From assembly GCF_003001695.1 (NCBI RefSeq), contig NZ_PVYX01000002.1, forward strand, positions 1,550,001 to 1,614,000: a DNA stretch of 64,000 nt, given 5' to 3'. This document shows, piece by piece, positions 7,807 through 15,558 of the stretch. The first letter of the stretch is position 1. Every line of letters begins with the position of its first letter. A model generated the notes under the pieces. The model ran no database searches and was not told the DNA's origin. It worked only from the letters and a program-made list of their open reading frames with translations. The stretch comes from Flagellimonas meridianipacifica (GTDB lineage Bacteria > Bacteroidota > Bacteroidia > Flavobacteriales > Flavobacteriaceae). Position numbers and translations under genes: made by a program.

Positions 7807-9641
7807 TAAACCTTCTCTCCTACCTCTGTATCGGTTAAAGTTTTCATGAATGCAACCAATGCCTTCTCCTCTTCTTTGGTAAGTTGAAGGTTATCAAATG
7901 GAAGCGTTTGATATGGAAGATCAAAGCCCATTCCTCCTCCTCCGCCAAGATTATAGAAATTCATTACCTCTTCTAAAGTATTGTAAACACCATTGTGCAT
8001 ATATGGAGCGGTTAATTCCGAATTTCGCACGGTAGGTGTTTTGAACATGCCGTAAAAAACCCTTACATCAGAATTTGGAAGGGAATAAAATCCCAAGTCA
8101 TCATCCAATTTCTCGTTTTTTGCTGTTTCAGGAACTCCAATTACCTCCTTTTCATGCTCATTAAAGAAAGGCGGAACAGTTCCATTGGTCAAAGGAATAA
8201 AATGACAGGTAGCGCATAATGCTTTCCCCATGTAAAGGTTAAATCCAAGTTTTTCTTCTTCTGTGAAAGTATCCTCTTCTCCCCTAATGTTTTTATCAAA
8301 TTTAGAATTAAACGCATTTAAAGTCGATACATAGGAGGAAATTGCCCTTATTATCTCTGTATTCCGTTTCGGAATCTTCCCATAGGCCTCCTTAAACAAG
8401 GAAATGTATGTGGTATCCGATAAAATCTTCGTAGAAAACTGATGTACCGAACTATCGAATTCGTCATCATTGTTAAAAACATTGGTAATCTGATCCATGA
8501 GGTTAGGCGAACGCCCATCCCAGAAAAAGGAACGCTGAAACGCTACATTGATTAAGGTCGGCGTGTTGCGCTGCAAAGGATTCCCATCCTTATCCAAATT
8601 CACTACCCTACCATCAGCCCAAGCTTTACCGGGGTTGTGGCATGTAACACATGCCATGTTTCCATTTTCGGATAGTTTTGGGTCAAAAAACAGTTTTTTT
8701 CCTAAAGCGATACGTTTCTCTGAAGGGTTCCTATTTATTGGAGGAGTAAAAAACTCCAAATTAAAAGCATCTGTTTCAAAGAAAGTAGGTGCATCAAAAT
8801 TAAAGGGTTTGTTATTGACAGGTTCCCAAATATCAGCTGTTTTTCGAATCTCAACCCAGTTTCGAGTGATAGGGTTCAGGTATTCTTTTATGAAGGTAAA
8901 CCTATCAAAACTTTCAAAATCAAGGTTGGAAGTTATGTACTGGTTGGCTCGGTTAATATTGGTCCCAAAGGATTTGTCCAATTCCGGGTTTTTCTCCTGA
9001 ATCAATTTCTGAATACTAAGACCATAAACTTCGTGAAGACTTTCCAATGATATAACGGTCTCTTTAAGCCCTAGCAGACTAACTGGCGTATCAAAGCCAA
9101 CAATACCCAAGCTAACAATTCGCATTAGTTGTTGATGGGTAGCAATGAAAAATCGTTGGGGCGTTAATTCCCTTGTGTTTACGTTGCTTTCTAAATTTCT
9201 TAAAAGTCCCTGCATTATCTCTATTTCCTTTCGATAGCGTTCCTCACTTTCTTTTCCTTCATAAATGCTCTCTTCAAGTTTTTGCAGTCCTATGGGTAGC
9301 AGAACGCGTTGGGTATCATCGGTGACAATGGGCAATGCAGGTCCGTTTGCCCTGTGGCCAATTTCAGGATTAAGGTAAGACGCATACGGTTCAGCTTTCT
9401 TAAAGGAAACGCGTATAGCTTCAAATTTTTTCTGAGTTTCCTCTCCTGTCATGGGTAAACTATCCAACCCTTGGACCTGCTCCAGTGCTTCTGTAATGTG
9501 TTTTGAATAATAATCTTGGGCAGGTTTCCAATCTACCAATCCCATATTCTTCTTTTCCAGAACCTGAGTTTTGATTTTCGGCTCTTCTTTGCAAGCCATC
9601 AACAAGAAGAAAAGGGTGGTAAACAGTAGAATTTGTTTCAT
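7803..9641 (-). CDS. Di-haem cytochrome c peroxidase lipoprotein with long helical N-terminus
   Basis: 612 residues. The lipobox LLMAC (Cys17) predicts a periplasm-facing lipoprotein. Residues 30-290 form a mostly helical region (FKKAEPYASYLNP, LNP-RANGPALPIV, IGLQKLEESIYEG) that recalls imelysin-like domains. Residues 305-605 are a CcpA/MauG-type domain with two haem-binding motifs, CVTCH at 331-335 and CATCH at 476-480. FFWDGR and YMHNGVYNTLEEVMNFYN are typical of the family. Peroxidases of this type reduce hydrogen peroxide; MauG relatives oxidise proteins. Usual CcpA is about 330-350 residues, so the N-terminal half is extra. It sits 69 bases downstream of the PhoX-like gene on the same strand. 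Confidence 0.88.
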   Translation of the reverse strand: MKQILLFTTLFFLLMACKEEPKIKTQVLEKKNMGLVDWKPAQDYYSKHITEALEQVQGLDSLPMTGEETQKKFEAIRVSFKKAEPYASYLNPEIGHRANGPALPIVTDDTQRVLLPIGLQKLEESIYEGKESEERYRKEIEIMQGLLRNLESNVNTRELTPQRFFIATHQQLMRIVSLGIVGFDTPVSLLGLKETVISLESLHEVYGLSIQKLIQEKNPELDKSFGTNINRANQYITSNLDFESFDRFTFIKEYLNPITRNWVEIRKTADIWEPVNNKPFNFDAPTFFETDAFNLEFFTPPINRNPSEKRIALGKKLFFDPKLSENGNMACVTCHNPGKAWADGRVVNLDKDGNPLQRNTPTLINVAFQRSFFWDGRSPNLMDQITNVFNNDDEFDSSVHQFSTKILSDTTYISLFKEAYGKIPKRNTEIIRAISSYVSTLNAFNSKFDKNIRGEEDTFTEEEKLGFNLYMGKALCATCHFIPLTNGTVPPFFNEHEKEVIGVPETAKNEKLDDDLGFYSLPNSDVRVFYGMFKTPTVRNSELTAPYMHNGVYNTLEEVMNFYNLGGGGGMGFDLPYQTLPFDNLQLTKEEEKALVAFMKTLTDTEVGEKVY

Positions 9642-9710
9642 TGCAGCAACTTTTTTTATAAAGAAAGACCCCCATTTTTCAATGGAGGCCTTGTATTAAA
9701 ATATAAACTT

Positions 9711-11255
9711 CTATCTAGGTAATCCTCTTAAGATTACAATTTGACCCCCTTGATTGTCTTCGAAAGGTCTATCTCCAGGCACAAATTCTGGACGGGTTTC
9801 AAAGTCATGTCCATCAACATTCTTGAAATCATCGCTTTGCCAGTAGTGAGGCTGAAGATTCAATAAGAACGTATTTGGAACCCCTACTTTTTCCGAGATG
9901 TCCTCCAACGCGCCGTATTCTCCACTAAAACTAGTGCTTCCAGCTGGGTCTAAATCTTGTCTAACCACAAATTCCAATACAGTTTTTATGTTGTTACCAC
10001 TCAAATCCGATTGATAGATGTAAGCGGCATGACCCCTTGAGAAGGAGTTAGGGTCTTCTTGAACATAAACAAAATTCTCAGTTACACAGATATTATCAGG
10101 ACTTTGAAGACTGGCTAAGTTTCCATCCATATTATTGCTATCTGTATTTCCACTTATGATTTGAGTTATCTTTCCTGTGAAAGGAGAATCTGTATCTAAT
10201 TCCAATCTGTATACCGTTCCCCAATCGTTGTAAGTTCCTCGGCCAGGACCTCTACCTGTAACTGCTACAAACAGATTCCTGTTGTTTGCAGAATTCCCTT
10301 TTTGGTAGTCAACATCTTCTACTCTCATAAACTGAGTAGCTTGAACCGCTACACAGGCATCTTCCATTTCACTTTTGGTCAAACTGGCCCCATCCTCGAT
10401 TTTCACGAATTCAAAATCGTAGGTCTCACCAAAAACCATATTGGATTCATTGTACATAACTCCAAGTTCCGCATTTTGCGCTACGGGATTACCATCACCA
10501 TCAACTGTTCCTGAGTCAACAGTTGTTAAACGTAAAACGTATACTTCTCCACCATTCAAATCTGCATCCCCATTTTCAGAATAGTATAATGTAATCTGTC
10601 CTTCGGAACCGTTTGAGTCATCATCTCCGCCTATGATTACTGTCTTACCGATGTAAGCTCCTTGCGGAAGGGGTACGGCATTTTCCCAATTGAATTCTCC
10701 CAGTGCATCCAATCCAAAATCTGCTGTGGGTGTTGGAGAAGCAATGTAAGGGTCGATTCCTTTGACATCAAAGTGATAGTTTTCAGATGCTGAAAGGAAC
10801 AAGTCTGTAGAGCCTCCGTGAATATCTCTTTCCCACATAGTTCCAGAACATTGGCGGGCGAAATCAGCAACTCCAGAGTTTAGTAACCATTCCCCTTTTA
10901 CTGGAGTAAGGTTTTTGTCCAATTCAATTCTGGAAACCGCATAATCGTCCTCCGAATTTACAATATAAAGGTACCCGTCGCTATTAGGGTCCTTTAAAAA
11001 ACCAGCACCATCAGCCGCACCAACAAAACGATATCCGTTCTCAAGTACATCAGTAGAGCTGATTAATGAATACGCCTCAACGAAGTTGAATTGCGGTTGA
11101 ATGGCTACCAGAGGTTCCAAGGCCGATTTGTTTTCAAACATAGTTCCCTCAGGTTCTCCATCGTCATCACCTCCTCCAATAAAGTCATCAATTTGATCGC
11201 AAGAGGTTGCAACGACCAAACCAGAAAGTAACAACAAATTTTTAAGTGTTCTCAT
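9711..11255 (-). CDS. PhoX-like (DUF839-type) beta-propeller lipoprotein
   Basis: 514 residues with a lipobox (VVATSC, Cys19) and an acidic Gly/Asp linker (GGGDDDGEPEG). The body has repeated propeller-like strands and many acidic loops (GGDDDSNGSEG, NGDADLNGG, GNTDSNNMDG). MRVEDVDYQKG, LFVAVTGRGPGRG, YNDWGTVYRLELD and LQSPDNICVTENFVYVQEDP recall the calcium- and iron-dependent phosphatase PhoX (DUF839), where EDxxY and PDNL-type motifs bind metals. I do not see every PhoX catalytic residue with certainty, so phosphatase activity is a proposal. The gene is read from a promoter region with three GTTAARTGAA repeats and is followed by the cytochrome c peroxidase gene. Confidence 0.6.
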   Translation of the reverse strand: MRTLKNLLLLSGLVVATSCDQIDDFIGGGDDDGEPEGTMFENKSALEPLVAIQPQFNFVEAYSLISSTDVLENGYRFVGAADGAGFLKDPNSDGYLYIVNSEDDYAVSRIELDKNLTPVKGEWLLNSGVADFARQCSGTMWERDIHGGSTDLFLSASENYHFDVKGIDPYIASPTPTADFGLDALGEFNWENAVPLPQGAYIGKTVIIGGDDDSNGSEGQITLYYSENGDADLNGGEVYVLRLTTVDSGTVDGDGNPVAQNAELGVMYNESNMVFGETYDFEFVKIEDGASLTKSEMEDACVAVQATQFMRVEDVDYQKGNSANNRNLFVAVTGRGPGRGTYNDWGTVYRLELDTDSPFTGKITQIISGNTDSNNMDGNLASLQSPDNICVTENFVYVQEDPNSFSRGHAAYIYQSDLSGNNIKTVLEFVVRQDLDPAGSTSFSGEYGALEDISEKVGVPNTFLLNLQPHYWQSDDFKNVDGHDFETRPEFVPGDRPFEDNQGGQIVILRGLPR

Positions 11256-11331
11256 TTGTTTGTAAGGTTTAGAAAGTAATTTGTTTTTATAGGATTCTTA
11301 ACAAAAGTACCATGGGGGAGCCCTTCACCTT

Positions 11332-11393
11332 GTTAAGTGAACGTGGTGTTAAATGAAACTAAACTTCATTTTAAGGTTAACTCGTTAAGTGAA
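11332..11393. repeat. Cluster of GTTAARTGAA repeats, candidate operator
   Basis: The 330-base divergent region 11256-11585 holds no gene. Within it the 10-mer GTTAARTGAA occurs at 11332-11341, 11348-11357 and 11384-11393, and an inverted near copy (TTCATTTTAA) lies at 11365-11374. Read toward the PhoX-like gene the unit is TTCAYTTAAC, 77-138 bases upstream of its ATG, a suitable place for an activator. CTTAACA also occurs at 11297-11303. The TTAAC core resembles Pho-box half sites of other phyla, but the regulator here is unknown. The neighbouring LytTR regulator is another candidate. Confidence 0.5.
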
Positions 11394-11537
11394 TGTTATT
11401 ATTTAGAGAAGGTCTCAATAAGGGGGTCGCGTTGTTTAACTTTTAAACTTGGTCACAACTTAAAAATCAATTTAAGCCTGGACTTAAACCTCTACATATC
11501 AATTTTTTAAATGCCTTTATGAAATCCAGTATTTTTA

Positions 11538-11572
11538 TTTGAAGATTCAACATCCTATTTTAGGTACCTTTA
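11538..11572 (+). promoter_or_regulatory. Possible promoter of the LytTR gene
   Basis: TTTG (11538-11541) is followed after 23 bases by TACCTTTA (11565-11572), close to the Bacteroidetes TTTG/TAnnTTTG pattern with one mismatch in the last base. It ends 13 bases before the TTG start at 11586, so the leader would be very short. Confidence 0.4.
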
Positions 11573-11585
11573 AAGTGATATCCCG

Positions 11586-12404
11586 TTGGTAAAAAAACAT
11601 ACTTCGCCATATTATCCTGATATTCCACTTTTCTTGGTGCTTATCCCTTTTATAAGTGGCTTCAATTATTACCTGACTTATACCAATGTACAATTCAATT
11701 GGTGGTTCGTTTTTACTTATACACTGGATACCCTTACCGGATACGTAGCCTGGTTGGGAGCAAGAAAGGTTATATTGTGGTTGGACCATAAGATGCCCTA
11801 TGTTGATGGATTTATCAAGCGTGTCACGATTCAATTTCTGTTGACCACCATAGTTGGCCTCTTTATTATCAGCTTTTTGACCGAGTTGTCCAGTCTAATA
11901 GTTAAAGGCAAATGGGCCCACCCCAGTTTTTATTCCCATGACCTATTCATCATTTCCATTTGGTTCTTCGTGATCAATGCCATCTATATTATGATTCATT
12001 ATTATTACAAATGGCAAGGAACTGAAGAAAAGGTCAAGTCCGAAAAAGAAAAATTGAATACGGGGATTTTGGCAAAAGAGGGTAAAATGGAGGTTCGTGT
12101 ACCCTTCTCCAATATTTTGGGTTTCTCCGTTGAAAAGGATTATGTAGCTGTTTTTACGAACACCGGGAAACAATACTTTTTGGATTCTACCTTGGAAAAA
12201 ATTTCCAGTAAACTACCTGAAAAACTGTTTTTCCGACTAAATCGGCAATATGTCGTCAACCGAAATACCATTACCGGATTTCAAAGACGAGAAAATGGGA
12301 AGCTTAGTGTTACATTGACTGACAACCCCTCAATACCCCAAGAAATTATGGTGAGCCGTACCAAAGCCCCGACATTTAAGCGATGGTTTCGGAATCTTGA
12401 TTGA
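11586..12404 (+). CDS. Membrane-anchored LytTR transcription regulator
   Basis: 272 residues from a TTG start at 11586; no ATG fits the N-terminus. Residues 1-145 contain about four transmembrane segments (LFLVLIPFISGFNYYLTY, WWFVFTYTLDTLTGYVAWL, FLLTTIVGLFIISFLTEL, LFIISIWFFVINAIYIMIHYYY). A short charged linker follows. Residues 170-272 form a LytTR DNA-binding domain (VPFSNILGFSVEKDYVAVFT, YFLDSTLEKISSKLPEKLFFRLNRQYVVNRNTI, MVSRTKAPTFKRWF). There is no receiver domain, so the signal is presumably sensed in the membrane. The adjacent genes at 12507 and 13113 are plausible targets. Confidence 0.85.
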   Translation: MVKKHTSPYYPDIPLFLVLIPFISGFNYYLTYTNVQFNWWFVFTYTLDTLTGYVAWLGARKVILWLDHKMPYVDGFIKRVTIQFLLTTIVGLFIISFLTELSSLIVKGKWAHPSFYSHDLFIISIWFFVINAIYIMIHYYYKWQGTEEKVKSEKEKLNTGILAKEGKMEVRVPFSNILGFSVEKDYVAVFTNTGKQYFLDSTLEKISSKLPEKLFFRLNRQYVVNRNTITGFQRRENGKLSVTLTDNPSIPQEIMVSRTKAPTFKRWFRNLD

Positions 12405-12453
12405 CAGTCCACCCTTTTTTTTACCACATTTCACCGGAAAACACATCATTTTC

Positions 12454-12486
12454 TTTGATTTTCAATAGGCTTCAATTTTAGCTTTG
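12454..12486 (+). promoter_or_regulatory. Bacteroidetes-type promoter for the 12507-14276 pair
   Basis: TTTG (12454-12457), a spacer of 21 bases, then TAGCTTTG (12479-12486), an exact match to TTTG-N(19-21)-TAnnTTTG. It lies 20 bases before the ATG at 12507 and would drive the outer-membrane-type protein and the hydrolase behind it. Confidence 0.65.
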
Positions 12487-12506
12487 GGAATCAAATCAAT
12501 CAAAAA

Positions 12507-13100
12507 ATGAAATCAGTTATTCTATCATTGGCCAGCTTTTTCCTGGTCATAAGTACAAAGGCGCAAAGTGTTTCTACAGATAACCATAGAAACTTTCCCT
12601 TGATGGTAAGCATTGAGTTCCATTCTCTTTCGCTACCGTTCAAAAACAAAAAGTTGTTTTCCAATATTGGAATCGGTATAGGAACCGAAGTAAGCCATAG
12701 TGGAAACAGGGATTGGGTACAGCAGTTCAAGCTTTCATGGTATGGTAATAAACGTGTTGGAGGCGGTTTGTTGATTCATTCCCAAACCGTTTGGAGACCG
12801 GACTTGTTTTCTGATACATTCGGGGAAGTAAAACTGGGAGTAGGTTACCTTTTTGCCAAAAGACCCGTGGATTCGTTTAAACCTACCTCTGATGGATGGA
12901 CAAACGTTGGAAAAAAAGGGAAAGGCATGTTTGTTATACCCGCAGGTATCGGCTTTGGTTACGATACTTTTGATGAAAGTCTTTACGTATCTCCTTATGC
13001 CAACTATCAGTTCATACTTGCTACTAACTACAACACAAGCGTTCCTGTAGTTCCATTCACCCTAATGGAAATAGGTTCAAGAATTCATTTTGAAGATTAA
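12507..13100 (+). CDS. Predicted outer-membrane beta-barrel protein, unknown
   Basis: 197 residues with a signal peptide (MKSVILSLASFFLVISTKAQ). The mature chain shows alternating aromatic/hydrophobic strands with Gly-rich turns: LFSNIGIGIGTEV, WVQQFKLSWYGNKRVGGGLLIHSQ, GEVKLGVGYLFAK, FVIPAGIGFGYD, YVSPYANYQFILATNYN, TLMEIGSRIHF. This is typical of a small 8- to 10-stranded outer-membrane barrel. I do not recognise a family. It starts downstream of a good promoter. The next gene follows 12 bases later, so the two are probably one transcript, possibly controlled by the LytTR regulator upstream. Confidence 0.7.
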   Translation: MKSVILSLASFFLVISTKAQSVSTDNHRNFPLMVSIEFHSLSLPFKNKKLFSNIGIGIGTEVSHSGNRDWVQQFKLSWYGNKRVGGGLLIHSQTVWRPDLFSDTFGEVKLGVGYLFAKRPVDSFKPTSDGWTNVGKKGKGMFVIPAGIGFGYDTFDESLYVSPYANYQFILATNYNTSVPVVPFTLMEIGSRIHFED

Positions 13101-13112
13101 ATCCCTGTCGTC

Positions 13113-14276
13113 ATGAAAAAAACAATTTTCCTTTTCGTTTGTACTTTGATTCTTGCGCAGAACAATCAGGCACAAAAGACTTCTTCAAGCTTAAAAAAGG
13201 GGTCCATTTCAATAAATGAGAATCATCCAAAAAGTCAGAAGGTATCAAAAATACTCAAAGAACTTACTCAAAATGGTTGTCCAGGAGCCAGCATAGCAAT
13301 TTTAGATAACAATGGTTGGTGGCTCCACAGTGAGGGATTAGCAAGTTTGGAGGAAAACGAACCTCTTACCGATAATCATCTTCACTATCTTCAAAGCGTC
13401 GCCAAAACCTATATGGCCGTAGCCGTTTTGAAGCTTTATGAAACCGGTAAACTTCAATTGGACAATCCCATCACACAATATTTGGATTCAAGGGTTTCCC
13501 AAATGATTCAGCGTGCAAATGAAATCACCGTTCGGATGCTTTTGAACCATACTTCTGGAATTTCTGAGTACAATTTTAATCCCAACTACACTGCTACCTT
13601 ATTACAACATCCCGAAACGGTTTTTAAAGGTGAAGACTATATTGGTTATATAAAAGGGAAACCTCTCGACTTTGAACCCGGAAGCCGGTATTCCTATAGA
13701 AATTCAAACTATGTATTACTTTCATTAATTGTAGATAAAATCACAGGAGACCATAGTGACTTCATACGAAAGCAAATTTTTGAACCCCTGAATTTAAAAA
13801 ACACCTACTATCAAATCTCACCCAGAAAACTAAAGAGCAAAAAGCTTCCCAATAGCTATTGGGACCGTTATAGTGACGGAGTTTTGGAAAATGTATCATT
13901 CGTACAGCAGCAAAACGTGGCTTATATGGTTGGGGATGATGGTATTGTCACTACTACCCAAGAAGCGATTCTGTTTTTAAAGGGCCTTTTGGAAGGAAAG
14001 CTTCTGCAGGAAAATACGCTAAAGGAAATGATGACTTGGGTAATGCGAGATGGAAAACCTGCATATGGATTAGGTTTGGCTTCCAACGAAATAGCTGGTG
14101 AAAGATTTTATGGACATTCTGGAGGTGGACTGGGTGCAGGTTGCGAACTTCGATATTTTCCTGATAAAAATCTTTACATGTTTATAGCCATTAATATTGG
14201 AACCGTTACAGATAGTCCATTACACGTAAAGCTAGTAGACATTAGGGAAAGGCTATATGAAACCTTATTGGAATAG
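13113..14276 (+). CDS. Beta-lactamase-fold serine hydrolase
   Basis: 387 residues with a signal peptide (KKTIFLFVCTLILAQNNQAQ). It carries the class C beta-lactamase/esterase/D-aminopeptidase motifs: SVAK (S-x-x-K, in YLQSVAKTYMAVAVLKLYE), YRN (Y-x-N, in YSYRNSNYVLLS) and HSGG (YGHSGGGLGAG). LNHTSGI and EPLNLKNTYY are also family hallmarks. Such enzymes cleave peptides, esters or cell-wall fragments; the substrate is not predictable. It is exported to the periplasm or outside and is co-transcribed with the barrel protein upstream. Its stop lies 1 base from the stop of the convergent oxidoreductase gene. Confidence 0.88.
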   Translation: MKKTIFLFVCTLILAQNNQAQKTSSSLKKGSISINENHPKSQKVSKILKELTQNGCPGASIAILDNNGWWLHSEGLASLEENEPLTDNHLHYLQSVAKTYMAVAVLKLYETGKLQLDNPITQYLDSRVSQMIQRANEITVRMLLNHTSGISEYNFNPNYTATLLQHPETVFKGEDYIGYIKGKPLDFEPGSRYSYRNSNYVLLSLIVDKITGDHSDFIRKQIFEPLNLKNTYYQISPRKLKSKKLPNSYWDRYSDGVLENVSFVQQQNVAYMVGDDGIVTTTQEAILFLKGLLEGKLLQENTLKEMMTWVMRDGKPAYGLGLASNEIAGERFYGHSGGGLGAGCELRYFPDKNLYMFIAINIGTVTDSPLHVKLVDIRERLYETLLE

Positions 14277-14277
14277 C

Positions 14278-15414
14278 CTATCCTCCAAAGCCATAGGAAG
14301 GTTCAAAATTTAATGATTGTTTCGCACCACCATTCTTTATTGAAGCATAAATAGCAGCTATAATCATCATATCCCGTTTGCCCATTTCACCTGGAGCAAG
14401 ATTAGGGGTGTCGAAAAGTATGTGTTTGGCGAAATCATCCATTTGGAGTTTCTGTTGACTCTCTTGTTCAAAATTGAGCTCTCCATTCGAAGTTCTTCCC
14501 GCTAAAGGAATATAGGTGCTAGCAGGATCAAGTTCGTACCAACCTCTTTCGCAGGAACCGAACAATCGATTTGCACGTATGTTATGTGAGGTCATCATAT
14601 TACCAACCACACCGGATTCAAACTCAAATTGGGCCGTTATGGTTTCATCGGTTTCTTTGAAATATTTAGGCCGTGTACTAAATTCTTGAGCAGAAACTGA
14701 AATTGGATTCTCACCCGTACCATAAATCAGGCTTTGAATGGCATACACCCCCATGTTGACCAAAGCACCACCTCCAGATAATTTCTTATCCAATCTCCAT
14801 TGATTGGGACTACCCAACGAACGATAGGCGGCTTCAGCAGTAACGTAATTGACCTTCCCGAAGGTCTTTTCCTTAACCAATCGCTTCACTTCTTGGGTAT
14901 AGGGTTCGGAATGCAACCTGTAGCCCATTCCCAATTTCACACCAGCATCCTTACAGGCATCAATAATAGCATCACACTCTGCAACATTCATTGCCATGGG
15001 TTTTTCACATATTACATGCTTTCCCGCCTTTGCGGCCCTTATAGAGAAATCAGCGTGCATACTATTGGGCAATACCACATAAACAATATCTATATCTTCA
15101 TTGTTCGCTATTTCATCAAAATTCCCATAGTTATAAATATTCTTTTTGGGAATACCGTAGTTGTCCGACCAAACCTGTTCTTTGGCAGGAGTCCCTGTAA
15201 CAATTCCAGCGAGATAACAATGTTCCGTATCCTGAAGTGCTGGAGCAAGTTGGTATGTACTGTACCCTCCCAATCCTACAAGGGCTATCCCCAGTTTTTT
15301 CTTCTCCATCGGATTGGCCACAATACAGTTGATGGGTAACGAGGCAGCTATGGTGGCCGCTCCCACCCCTTTGGTCAGTTTAGTGTTGAATTGTCTTCTG
15401 GATAGTTTGCTCAT
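14278..15414 (-). CDS. Gfo/Idh/MocA family oxidoreductase with Tat signal
   Basis: 378 residues. The N-terminus SRRQF plus hydrophobic VGAATIAASLPI is a Tat export signal, so the folded NAD(P)-bound enzyme is probably periplasmic. The Rossmann fold begins at GIALVGLGGYS. The family EKP motif is in HVICEKPMAMN, and the C-terminal GFO_IDH_MocA domain starts near GKVNYVTAEAAYRS. Relatives include glucose-fructose oxidoreductase and exported flavobacterial sugar dehydrogenases. The substrate is unknown. The gene stands alone, converging on the serine hydrolase gene and divergent from the S10 peptidase. Confidence 0.9.
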   Translation of the reverse strand: MSKLSRRQFNTKLTKGVGAATIAASLPINCIVANPMEKKKLGIALVGLGGYSTYQLAPALQDTEHCYLAGIVTGTPAKEQVWSDNYGIPKKNIYNYGNFDEIANNEDIDIVYVVLPNSMHADFSIRAAKAGKHVICEKPMAMNVAECDAIIDACKDAGVKLGMGYRLHSEPYTQEVKRLVKEKTFGKVNYVTAEAAYRSLGSPNQWRLDKKLSGGGALVNMGVYAIQSLIYGTGENPISVSAQEFSTRPKYFKETDETITAQFEFESGVVGNMMTSHNIRANRLFGSCERGWYELDPASTYIPLAGRTSNGELNFEQESQQKLQMDDFAKHILFDTPNLAPGEMGKRDMMIIAAIYASIKNGGAKQSLNFEPSYGFGG

Positions 15415-15558
15415 GGTCCTTGTTTTTTGTGATGGTCTTCTAAAAATACAGCTTAAAAAAAGTGACTGATGCTGATTTCCAATTATTTATAAAAATTATA
15501 ACAAAAATGGGAAGTCGATCAAAATGGTTATTTTTAGAATAAACTAATTGATCACTTA

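Noticed and set aside
8548..9000. 150-codon frame on the plus strand
   Set aside because: It is antisense to the cytochrome c peroxidase, which has two haem motifs; no motif or start signal in the frame.
14800..15339. 179-codon frame on the plus strand
   Set aside because: It is antisense to the Gfo/Idh/MocA gene, which has clear motifs; the frame shows none.
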